Source of the DNA: CAYUVH01 sp964448135
GTDB lineage: Bacteria > Verrucomicrobiota > Verrucomicrobiia > Limisphaerales > UBA8199
Assembly: GCA_964448135.1 (NCBI GenBank)
Contig: CAYUVH010000029.1
Location: 62,001 to 126,000 of the forward strand
Reading direction: 5' to 3'
Length of the DNA stretch: 64,000 bases
Shown: positions 1 through 6,944 of the stretch, in pieces
How the letters are laid out: the number at the start of each line of letters is the position of its first letter
Numbering within the stretch: position 1 is the stretch's first letter
The notes under the pieces: model-generated
Database searches by the model: none
What the model saw: only the letters and a program-made list of their open reading frames with translations
Told to the model about the DNA's origin: nothing
Program-made: the position numbers and the translations under genes

Positions 1-727
1 GCCAGATGGTGCCGGCTTCCGTCTTTCCGAATTTGGTGCCGTCGGCCTTGGTGATGAGCGGAAGGGTCAGGCCGTGAACGTGCCGGCTAAGTTTGCGGCG
101 GGTGAGGTCAATGCCGGCGGTGATGTTGCCCCATTGATCGCTGCCGCCGATCTGCAGTTCGCAGTTGTTGTCACGGCATAGCACGTAGAAATCCAGCGCC
201 TGGAGCAGCATGTAGCTGAATTCGGTGTAGCTGATGCCCACTTCGCGGTCTTCCATCCGAGCACGAATGCTTTCCTTCGCAACCATTTGGTTGACGGAAA
301 AGTGCTTGCCGATGTCGCGCAGGAAATCGAGGAAGCTGATGGGCGAAGTCCAATCGGCATTGTCCAGCAGGCGGGCGGGATTGCCGGAGGTCTTGAAATC
401 GAGGAGCATTTCCAGCTGCTTTTTGACGCCGGCGATGTTGGTGGCGATGACTTCGCGGGTGAGGAGCTGCCGTTCCTGGGTCTTTCCGCTGGGGTCGCCG
501 ATCGAGCCGGTGGCACCGCCAGCCAGCGCAATGGGCACATGGCCCTGGAGTTGAAAACGGCGCAGCGCGAGCAGCGGGACGAGGCTGCCGACGTGGAGGC
601 TATCGGCGGTCGGATCGAACCCGGCATAAACCACGATCCGTCCTTGCGCGAGGCGCGCATTCAAGGCTTCCGGGTCGGTGGAATCCGCCAGCAATCCCCG
701 CCAGCGCAGTTCGTCCAAAATATTCAT
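1..727 (-). CDS. tyrS: Tyrosyl-tRNA synthetase, C-terminal part cut by window edge
   Basis: Class I aminoacyl-tRNA synthetase that charges tRNA-Tyr in the cytoplasm. The ATG at 727 opens a frame that stays open to base 1, giving the first 242 residues. The tyrosine and ATP site is visible: YAGFDPTADSLHVGS near residues 35-49 holds the class I HIGH-type signature (HVGS), ALAGGATGSIGDPSGK follows, then QIGGSDQWGNITAGIDL, and at the window edge KFGKTEAGTIW, which corresponds to the KMSKS loop. The anticodon-binding and S4-like C-terminus lies outside the window. It lies downstream of rpsA on the same strand, but a strong terminator separates the two, so it probably has its own promoter. The product is secure; only its length is unknown. 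Confidence 0.95.
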   Translation of the reverse strand, partial: MNILDELRWRGLLADSTDPEALNARLAQGRIVVYAGFDPTADSLHVGSLVPLLALRRFQLQGHVPIALAGGATGSIGDPSGKTQERQLLTREVIATNIAGVKKQLEMLLDFKTSGNPARLLDNADWTSPISFLDFLRDIGKHFSVNQMVAKESIRARMEDREVGISYTEFSYMLLQALDFYVLCRDNNCELQIGGSDQWGNITAGIDLTRRKLSRHVHGLTLPLITKADGTKFGKTEAGTIW

Positions 728-761
728 CGGACCTAGAATAGAACGAGAGCGGCGAATTCTG

Positions 762-796
762 AAAACAAAAAGGGCCGGCCATCGCTGGCCGGCCCT
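762..796 (-). terminator. Rho-independent terminator after rpsA
   Basis: On the minus strand a perfect 10-bp GC-rich stem (AGGGCCGGCC at 771-780 pairs with GGCCGGCCCT at 787-796, loop of 6) is followed by a T-rich tract (complement of 762-771). It starts 22 bases after the rpsA stop and ends before the tyrS start, so it should end rpsA transcripts. Confidence 0.9.
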
Positions 797-817
797 CGTG
801 AGAGTGTACTGGAAAGA

Positions 818-2506
818 TTACTTCGAATCTTCCGGCTTGTCGTCCAGACGGGCTTCGTCGGCGGCGTCGAAGGCGTGCTGGAGGGCGACGAGGTCTTCGC
901 CGGGCTTGAGCGCGTCGAGCGCGGCCTGTTCGGCCTTGAGCTGTTCGGTGGAGTAGTTCGCGGCCTTGATGGACAGACCGATGCGGCGATCGTTCTTGTC
1001 GATCTTGATGACGCGCGCGGTCACTTCCTGGCCGACCTTGAGCACGTTCTTGATCTTGTCCACGCGCTCTTCGCTGATCTGCGAGATGTGCACCAGGCCG
1101 TCGATCTCGTGCTGCAGGCCGATGAAGGCGCCGAAGCTGGCGAGCTTGGTGACGCTGCCGGTGACGAGGTCGCCGATCTTGTAGAGCTGGTCAATCGTGG
1201 ACCACGGATCGGTGCTGAGCTGCTTGATGCCGACCGCGATGCGCTGGTTGGCCTTGTCGACTTCGAGCACGACTGCTTCGACTTCGTCGCCCTTCTTGAG
1301 GACTTCGGAAGGATGGTTGATCTTGCGCGTCCAGGAGATGTCCGAGACGTGGATCATGCCGTCCAAACCTTCTTCCAGCTCGATAAAGGCACCGTAGCTG
1401 GTGAGGTTGCGAATCTTGCCCTTGACCTTGGTGCCGGCCGGATACTTCTCCTGCGCCTTGTCCCAAGGATTGGTTTCGAGCTGGCGCAGGCCCAGCGAGA
1501 TTTTCTGCTCTTCGCGGTTGATGCCGAGGACGACCGCTTCGATTTCCTGGCCGGCCTTGAGGACATCGGAAGGTTTCGCGATGCGCTTGGTCCAGGAGAG
1601 TTCGGTGACGTGGACGAGGCCTTCGACACCGGGTTCGAGTTCGACAAACGCGCCGTAGGGCACGAGGTTGACGACCTTGCCTTTGACTTTGACGCCCACG
1701 GGGAACTTCTGCTCGATGCTGTCCCAGGGATTGGCGAGCTTCTGCTTGAGGCCGAGGCTGACGCGTTCCTTTTCGCGGTTGATGTCGAGGACGACGACGT
1801 CGATGTCCTGGCCGACCTTGAGGATTTCGGACGGGTGACCGATGCGGCCCCAGCTCATGTCGGTGATATGGAGCAGGCCGTCGATGCCGTTGAGGTCGAT
1901 GAACGCGCCGAAGTCGGTGATGTTCTTGACGGTGCCCTTGCGGATGTCGCCCGGGGTCATTTCGGAGAGGAGCTTCTGGCGGCGCTCGGTGCGTTCCTGC
2001 TCGATGAGCTCGCGGCGGGACAGAACGATGTTCTGGCGCTCCTGGTTGATCTTGACGACCTTGAAATCGTAGGCGTTGCCGACGTACTGGGTGAGATTCT
2101 TCGGCGTGGTGACGTCAATCTGCGACGCGGGCAGGAAGGCCTCGACGCCGATGTTGACGAGCAGGCCGCCTTTGACGATGGCTTTGACCTTGCCGGAGAT
2201 GATGCCACCCTCATTGCAAATGGTGAGGATGCGTTCCCAGTTCTTCTTGAACTCGGCCTTTTCCTTGGAGAGGACGACCATGCCCTCCTTGTCTTCGAGC
2301 TTTTCGATCAGGACGTCCACTTCGTCGCCAACCTTGACGGTCTTGATGTCGTCGAATTCGTTGGCGGGGATGGCGCCTTCGCTTTTGTAGCCAATGTCCA
2401 CCAGGACTTCCTTGGGGCGGACTTCGATTACGGAACCTTTAACAATACTGCCGGCAGCAAAGGGGAGCGCCCCGGTTTGCCGCATGGCTTCTTCCATCGT
2501 CAACAT
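818..2506 (-). CDS. rpsA: 30S ribosomal protein S1
   Basis: S1 binds mRNA on the 30S subunit and helps initiation on mRNAs with weak Shine-Dalgarno sites. The 562-residue product carries six S1 (OB-fold) repeats, the normal number for a long bacterial S1: GSIVKGSVIEVRPKEVLVDIG (about 18-38), GGIISGKVKAIVKGGLLVNIG, GDIRKGTVKNITDFGAFIDL, GVKVKGKVVNLVPYGAFVEL, GTKVKGKIRNLTSYGAFIEL and GDLVTGSVTKLASFGAFIGL, ending near residue 520. The first two are degenerate, as expected for the ribosome-docking domains. A second ATG three codons in (MEEAMRQ) is an alternative start. A structured leader lies upstream and a strong terminator downstream, so it looks monocistronic. Confidence 0.97.
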   Translation of the reverse strand: MLTMEEAMRQTGALPFAAGSIVKGSVIEVRPKEVLVDIGYKSEGAIPANEFDDIKTVKVGDEVDVLIEKLEDKEGMVVLSKEKAEFKKNWERILTICNEGGIISGKVKAIVKGGLLVNIGVEAFLPASQIDVTTPKNLTQYVGNAYDFKVVKINQERQNIVLSRRELIEQERTERRQKLLSEMTPGDIRKGTVKNITDFGAFIDLNGIDGLLHITDMSWGRIGHPSEILKVGQDIDVVVLDINREKERVSLGLKQKLANPWDSIEQKFPVGVKVKGKVVNLVPYGAFVELEPGVEGLVHVTELSWTKRIAKPSDVLKAGQEIEAVVLGINREEQKISLGLRQLETNPWDKAQEKYPAGTKVKGKIRNLTSYGAFIELEEGLDGMIHVSDISWTRKINHPSEVLKKGDEVEAVVLEVDKANQRIAVGIKQLSTDPWSTIDQLYKIGDLVTGSVTKLASFGAFIGLQHEIDGLVHISQISEERVDKIKNVLKVGQEVTARVIKIDKNDRRIGLSIKAANYSTEQLKAEQAALDALKPGEDLVALQHAFDAADEARLDDKPEDSK

Positions 2507-2640
2507 AGACAGGTACTAGCTTTCAGAGAGGAGGCCTGGTCGTTCCGGGAAACCGGAACTGAGGGGACTCCATTGCCTAACGGACCAGACGTTGCAGGGC
2601 AACGGAGGCTTTCATCCCGAAGCAAACAAAACCTCGGGGT
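2507..2640 (-). promoter_or_regulatory. Structured 5' leader of rpsA
   Basis: Three compact inverted repeats lie just upstream of the rpsA start: 2542-2559 (7-bp stem, GTTCCGG/CCGGAAC, 4-base loop), 2590-2604 (CGTTGC/GCAACG, 3-base loop) and 2616-2638 (CCCGA/TCGGG). In other bacteria S1 represses its own translation through a folded leader; whether that happens here is inference. I could not place a convincing promoter. Confidence 0.4.
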
Positions 2641-2820
2641 TGAGGGTTAGGTATTTGGTTAACTTTACTTTCTCAGCCCTAATGAACAGCCGCCAATGCG
2701 GCGTTCAGGCAAGGTTTAGGGTAGCGAAAACGGGGATGGATGCAAGATGAAAGTCGGAGGGATTGGGATGAGGATTAAGAGGAGGATCAGGAGGGGGGTA
2801 TACCCTCCCCCCCCTTCTAT

Positions 2821-2922
2821 CGGTTACACGGTTACAAACCGCATAAACATTGGTCGAAATCGATGTTTTATCGGTTACATTTGCGGTTACACATCGGTTA
2901 CAAAGCGCGGGTATCGGTTACA
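2821..2922. repeat. Cluster of six CGGTTACA octamers
   Basis: CGGTTACA occurs exactly at 2821, 2829, 2872, 2884, 2895 and 2915, all in the same orientation, in the gap between the PEP-CTERM gene and rpsA. Just before it, 2761-2812 holds a purine-rich GGATTAAGAGGAGG tract and a GGGTATACCC palindrome. The function is unknown; it could be a multi-site operator or a decayed short tandem repeat. Confidence 0.6.
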
Positions 2923-2989
2923 ATAGTTGGTTGCGGGCGCTGGGATTTGGGTGCCCGGACTGCGCCAAAATGACACAGCTGCTGACCCT

Positions 2990-3097
2990 CTAAAGCAGGT
3001 TATTTAATTCTGTAGCCAAGGCCGCCACAACGTCGCGGCCGCGCAGCAGCGCGGCCCTACCGTTAATGCGGCCACAGTTTTATGGAAACTGCTCTAG
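2990..3097 (-). repeat. Dispersed MITE-like repeat, family A copy 1
   Basis: A 108-bp element with short inverted ends (CTAAAGCAG at 2990-2998, CTGCTCTAG at 3089-3097) and a central GGTAGGGCCGCGC...GCGCGGCCGCGACG palindrome when read on the minus strand. The same sequence recurs near 43.7, 53.9 and 61.4 kb. Its right end supplies the stop codon of the PEP-CTERM gene (3094-3096). Confidence 0.75.
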
Positions 3098-3714
3098 CGG
3101 CGGCGTTTGAAGCGGTACAGGAAAGCCATCACGCCGAGGCCAAATAGAGCCGCGGCGGAAGGTTCGGGAACGCCTGGTGAAAAAAGGAAATTAGGTCCCA
3201 GGATGATCGTGCCGGTGGGGCCGCCAATCTCCGGTGGAAAGGCGAAGCCGTCGTTCGCCTGGGCATAGCCACGAAGTTGGATGTCATCGGACGCTTCAAC
3301 AAACCCGCCCTCGCCCGGAACGAAAACATTGAGGCTGATGTTGTTGCCGCTCAGGGTAAAGACGCCGATGTGGTAAATCTCCGACGGGCTCAGCAGGACA
3401 GGATCAACGCCCGTGTAAAGACTTTGATTCAGGAAGGTGCTGGAGCTGGTCACGAGATTCGAGGCAAGCAGATGGCCGGAATTGTCCCACAGCCCCACGA
3501 GGGTGGGGCCATTCAAATCCACCACATATTTGAAAACGCCAATATTGGTGATTTCGATGCTTTCGCTGGTGGTGAAAGTCCAGCCGGCGCTGCCCGAAAA
3601 GCTGCCGCCGAGGGACGGCGAGGGCGCCGAGTTGGTGATAGCCTCGAAATTTCCCTGCGCGAAGGCCGCGTTGGCAGCCACCGCAATCGCCGCGAGCTGA
3701 ACCAGGATTCTCAT
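3094..3714 (-). CDS. PEP-CTERM exported protein, DUF4082-like
   Basis: A 206-residue secreted protein whose C-terminus is a PEP-CTERM sorting signal: VPEPSAAALFGLGVMAFLYRFKRRR-type, i.e. Pro-Glu-Pro, a hydrophobic stretch and an Arg/Lys cluster. Such tails are cut by an exosortase in the inner membrane and go with exopolysaccharide export. I chose the ATG at 3714 because it starts a typical signal peptide (MRILVQLAAIAVAANAAFAQ); an in-frame start 18 codons upstream would bury it. The middle (AGWTFTTSESIEITNIGVF, LWDNSGHLLAS) resembles the DUF4082/anchor-type beta-sandwich often seen in such proteins. The stop codon lies in the end of a dispersed repeat. An EpsI-like exosortase partner is encoded 39 kb away, but no exosortase is in the window. 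Confidence 0.8.
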   Translation of the reverse strand: MRILVQLAAIAVAANAAFAQGNFEAITNSAPSPSLGGSFSGSAGWTFTTSESIEITNIGVFKYVVDLNGPTLVGLWDNSGHLLASNLVTSSSTFLNQSLYTGVDPVLLSPSEIYHIGVFTLSGNNISLNVFVPGEGGFVEASDDIQLRGYAQANDGFAFPPEIGGPTGTIILGPNFLFSPGVPEPSAAALFGLGVMAFLYRFKRRR

Positions 3715-3822
3715 GGCAAACTTACCAAATATTACGAACTCAATCCAATCATTGCCCTTGGGGCTCAATCCCGCAAGCTGAAATGCCAGCCTCGCGCACG
3801 CCAGCAGTCCGATTCCACACCC

Positions 3823-5682
3823 TCACTTCGCCGGCGGCGCGGCGCGCAACTCATCCAAAGCGAGATAATAGTTGATGCTGTTGTCGTACTTGGTGGCGAG
3901 GCATTTCTGAAAGAGCCCGGCAGCTCCGGGACGATCGCCTTCAATTTTCCGCTTCATCGCCGCGTAGTAGAAGGAATCACAGATCCGGCCGGGCACGACG
4001 TTCGTGCGCTCGGCACTGGTGACCGCCAGCGTCAGCAGATTGGTTTCGGGGCAGGCACCCGTGAAAAAGCGCGCCACGATGGCGTGCCACTCGTTGGTTT
4101 TGCTTTCGTCGAGGGACTCCAGATATTTCGTCAATTCCTCGTTGCCGGCTTTCAGTTCTCCTGATTGTCCGCGGATGACCCAGAGGCAGGCGAGAAAGTC
4201 TTCGGCCGAGGACATCGGCTTCATCGCCAGGGCGCGGCGGCAATTCGCCTGAGCCTCGTCCCATTGGGAAGCCTTGTATTGCTGAACACCCAGATAACCG
4301 CGGGCTTCGGGATACAAGGGCATTAATTCCACCGCCCGCTGCGTATCGACGAGCACTTCCTCGTTGGGCCGGCCCTGCTTGGTCTTCATCCAGCCCCGAA
4401 CGTATAACGCCTGGGGATTGGCAGGATTCAGCGCGAGGGATTTTTCCAGATCCGCCGCGGCGCTGGTGAAATCGTTCAGTGCCACCTCGCTGCCCGCGCG
4501 GAAGCCGTAGAAAAAAGACTCGTCGGATTTGAGAGCGATGGCCTTGTTAAAATCGGCCACCGCAGCCCGATAATTCCGCAAGGAAGCCTCGATGCCGCCC
4601 CGGGAGACGAAAACGACGGGATCCTTGTCGTTCAGTTTGATGGCGTGAGATACGTCCTCCAGCGCCAGCTCATATTTCTTCATCGACTGATACACGAGCG
4701 AGCGGTTGCGAAGGGTCTCCGCGTTGTCGGGCGCCATTTTGATGGCCAGGTTGAGGTCGGTGAGAGCGTCGTCAAATTTTCGCAGGTTGGCCCGCGCCAT
4801 GCCGCGGCCGTGATAATTTTCCCAACTGTTGGTGTCCAGGTTGATGGCCCGGGTGAAGCTGGCTTCGGCCGACGGGTAATCCTTCGCGCCGAATTCGCAC
4901 GAACCTTGCAGGCTGAAAGCGAGATGGTTGCCCGGGTCCAAGGCCATCGCCTGACCGACATCCGCCAGCGCGCCCTTCAGGTCCTTCATTTGCAGCAGGA
5001 CCTGGCCGCGGGCGAGGAAACCGGAGACGTTCGTCGGGTCGAGCCGGATCGCTTGCGAGAAAGCCGCAGCGGCGTTGGTGAAGTCTTCGGCCATGTAACG
5101 CATATTGCCGGCATTGAGGAACCAATCCGCTCGTTCATCCGGCGGCAACCAGTAGGGCGATTGCGCGCCGGGCAAGGGATAAAGCCGGATCAGGCATTCG
5201 CTCGCGATCCATTTGGATGGGGGGGACGGGGGATTCGAGTAAATGCGCACGAGACCCGGGATGGCATTGGAGGCGAGATCACCCAGCCATTGGAAGCCGT
5301 CGCGAACGGTGTATTTCTGGTCCTCGACGCTGGAGAGCCGGAAGTGAACGAAATCCTGGCGGTCGGCCAGATTGGCACATTTTTCCTTTAGAATGGAATC
5401 CTTTACCTGAAGCCGCCGCAGCAGGAAGGGGATGACATTGGTGCCCATGTGACTGAAGGCCTCCCGACATTGGGCATCCTTCGGGTCTTCCGGACCGGAG
5501 ACACCCAGACCCTGCTCCAGCCAATAGCTTAGAGACTTGCCCTGATAGGAGGGCTCTTTCGGTGGGGAGAGGAACCAGATCGCCAGACCGATGCCGAGGA
5601 GGCAAAAGAGCAGGATAAAGCCGGTTTTCGTGAGTCCAGAGTTGGAGCCTCGTCGAAGGATGTGTGTTTCTGCCTCGCCCAT
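3823..5682 (-). CDS. TPR-repeat membrane-anchored protein
   Basis: A 619-residue protein with one N-terminal membrane segment (TKTGFILLFCLLGIGLAIWF, about residues 18-37), so most of it should face the periplasm. After a roughly 150-residue non-repeat part, about nine tetratricopeptide repeats run from about residue 195 to 510, for example AAAAFSQAIRLDPTNVSGF, GALADVGQAMALDPGNHLAF, DALTDLNLAIKMAPDNAET and AAVADFNKAIALKSDES. TPRs form a scaffold for protein binding; the partner is unknown. The ATG at 5682 is preferred because the upstream in-frame extension reads through low-quality sequence and would move the membrane anchor away from the N-terminus. The C-terminal 100 residues are not recognised. 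Confidence 0.75.
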   Translation of the reverse strand: MGEAETHILRRGSNSGLTKTGFILLFCLLGIGLAIWFLSPPKEPSYQGKSLSYWLEQGLGVSGPEDPKDAQCREAFSHMGTNVIPFLLRRLQVKDSILKEKCANLADRQDFVHFRLSSVEDQKYTVRDGFQWLGDLASNAIPGLVRIYSNPPSPPSKWIASECLIRLYPLPGAQSPYWLPPDERADWFLNAGNMRYMAEDFTNAAAAFSQAIRLDPTNVSGFLARGQVLLQMKDLKGALADVGQAMALDPGNHLAFSLQGSCEFGAKDYPSAEASFTRAINLDTNSWENYHGRGMARANLRKFDDALTDLNLAIKMAPDNAETLRNRSLVYQSMKKYELALEDVSHAIKLNDKDPVVFVSRGGIEASLRNYRAAVADFNKAIALKSDESFFYGFRAGSEVALNDFTSAAADLEKSLALNPANPQALYVRGWMKTKQGRPNEEVLVDTQRAVELMPLYPEARGYLGVQQYKASQWDEAQANCRRALAMKPMSSAEDFLACLWVIRGQSGELKAGNEELTKYLESLDESKTNEWHAIVARFFTGACPETNLLTLAVTSAERTNVVPGRICDSFYYAAMKRKIEGDRPGAAGLFQKCLATKYDNSINYYLALDELRAAPPAK

Positions 5683-5834
5683 CGGTTTGCCTTGTAAGCG
5701 GATATTGCGGGCGGGTGGGTAAGAGGTAAAGGAATTGTTTGCTGGATGGCTCTGGCAAAAAAATGGGGGCAATAAGATGGGGATGGGAAATCGAGGAACA
5801 AACGGGATCAGGCGTTGTTGTTATGCGGTGAAGG

Positions 5835-5910
5835 ATAAACATGCCGCCCCTGACGGGGCTAGGACATGGAAGCATTTGCGTTACTATAAACATGTCGCGC
5901 CTACGGCGCT
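5835..5910. repeat. Two tandem hairpin units between divergent genes
   Basis: Two related units, 5835-5860 and 5885-5910, share ATAAACATG(C/T)CGC(C/G)CCT followed by the complementary ACGG(G/C)GCT, so each can fold into a short GC hairpin (GCCCC/GGGGC and GCGCC/GGCGC). They are 50 bp apart in the gap upstream of both the TPR gene and the small membrane protein gene. Confidence 0.5.
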
Positions 5911-5943
5911 TCGCTTGGGGAAAAGAAAAGATGGAATACGCGC

Positions 5944-6240
5944 ATGGTTGAGCGACCGACATCCTTGGCTACCGTAAGACTGGTGTTTGCCGGTGGCGCA
6001 TCGCTCGCCCTGCTGGCGTGGATCGGTTTTATGCCCGGTGGCCTGGCCAGCTATCATGCACGGGCCTTTCCGCCCACCGCACTCGTCGCTGCCGCAGTTT
6101 CATTGCTCATCCTTGTGTGTCTTACGCCAGTTCTGTGGCGTGGTACGCGCCGCGACCGATGGCTGGCTGCGTCGCTCCTGATATTTCCGCTGTTGGTCCT
6201 GGGCCTCGTGGGGCTCGAGCTTTTGGCCGTGAAATTCTAG
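5944..6240 (+). CDS. Small three-helix membrane protein, unknown function
   Basis: A 98-residue hydrophobic protein with three predicted membrane helices: about 11-33 (LVFAGGASLALLAWIGFMPG), 45-65 (ALVAAAVSLLILVCLTPVLW) and 72-95 (WLAASLLIFPLLVLGLVGLELL). I do not recognise the family. It lies 27 bp upstream of a second membrane protein with zinc ribbons on the same strand, so the two are probably cotranscribed. A longer start is excluded because the ATG 12 bases upstream is in another frame that stops at once. The arrangement of hydrophobic segments with short charged loops argues that it is a real gene. Confidence 0.55.
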   Translation: MVERPTSLATVRLVFAGGASLALLAWIGFMPGGLASYHARAFPPTALVAAAVSLLILVCLTPVLWRGTRRDRWLAASLLIFPLLVLGLVGLELLAVKF

Positions 6241-6267
6241 GGCCGGCCAGGTGAGATCAAGCTGAAC

Positions 6268-6834
6268 ATGTGGATCTGCCCTTACTGCCGGGAGCCGATG
6301 CCGCTGACGTGGAAGCGACATCTGCTTACCAACACCTCCCGAAACCGATGCACGCGTTGCGGCCGTATCTCGCGGCTCAGCAGTTCCTCCTCAAATGTGT
6401 TGGTGGCGGTGGCCCTGGTCACTTTGCCGGGTTGGATCCTGGGCGGAATTATTGGCTTACAATTTGGCATTGCGGCAATGGCGGCGGGTTTCCTGATGGG
6501 CGGGTTTGCGACAATGCTGGTCATCACCAAGTATAGCGACCAGCGATACCGCCAACTTGTCCCCATCGAGGGACCGGTCGGCACCGATTCCATCTGCGTG
6601 GAGTGCGCTGGTGTTTTTTCTCCCGATCAACTGATCACCCACGGCCAGCACCACGTGTGCGCACGGTGCAAACCGGTCTTCCTGCAAAAACTCGCCGAAG
6701 GCGCGGTGATCGCGTTGCAGCCATCGAGGAAGATACCGTTTGTTTTAACCCAGCCGGGACTGGTCGTTTTATTGGCTATCATCGCCGTCATTGGAGTGTT
6801 GCTGGCTTTTCTCATTCCCAACATTTGGCTCTAA
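6268..6834 (+). CDS. Zinc-ribbon membrane protein, unknown function
   Basis: A 188-residue protein with two cysteine-rich zinc-ribbon-like pairs and three membrane helices. Residues 1-32 hold CPYC...CTRC (two CxxC pairs), helices follow at about 45-66 and 68-88, then CVECAGVFSPDQLITHGQHH with CARCKPVFLQKLAEG (about 110-146), which is a CxxC-His-CxxC arrangement. A final helix is at 163-186. The CARCKPVFLQKLAEG type of motif is common at the cytoplasmic N-terminus of membrane proteins in Verrucomicrobiota and Acidobacteriota; no biochemical role can be assigned from it. It is probably in one operon with the small membrane protein just upstream. Confidence 0.7.
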   Translation: MWICPYCREPMPLTWKRHLLTNTSRNRCTRCGRISRLSSSSSNVLVAVALVTLPGWILGGIIGLQFGIAAMAAGFLMGGFATMLVITKYSDQRYRQLVPIEGPVGTDSICVECAGVFSPDQLITHGQHHVCARCKPVFLQKLAEGAVIALQPSRKIPFVLTQPGLVVLLAIIAVIGVLLAFLIPNIWL

Positions 6835-6897
6835 TAGCCAGCACCGGGATTTGCGTCGAGAGTCTGGCAATTGCCCGGTGTTCACGAAACTAGCTGA

Positions 6898-6928
6898 CCC
6901 AAGGTTGCGCATGCCTCGCAAACTTGGG
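6898..6928. repeat. Inverted repeat between convergent genes
   Basis: CCCAAGGTTGCG (6898-6909) and CGCAAACTTGGG (6917-6928) form an 11-of-12 bp stem between the ends of the convergent zinc-ribbon and methyltransferase genes. There is no T-run, so it is either a weak bidirectional terminator or a dispersed palindromic repeat. Confidence 0.45.
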
Positions 6929-6944
6929 CTGCAGGCCGCGCTGA

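Noticed and set aside
875..2650. A 591-codon open frame antisense to rpsA
   Set aside because: Mirror of high-GC codon use in a repeated-domain gene. The Asp/Leu/Phe/Glu-rich product has no family, while the minus strand encodes a complete six-domain S1.
2821..2922. Replication origin from the CGGTTACA cluster
   Set aside because: The octamer is not a DnaA box (TTATCCACA type), there is no dnaA/dnaN nearby and no AT-rich unwinding stretch.
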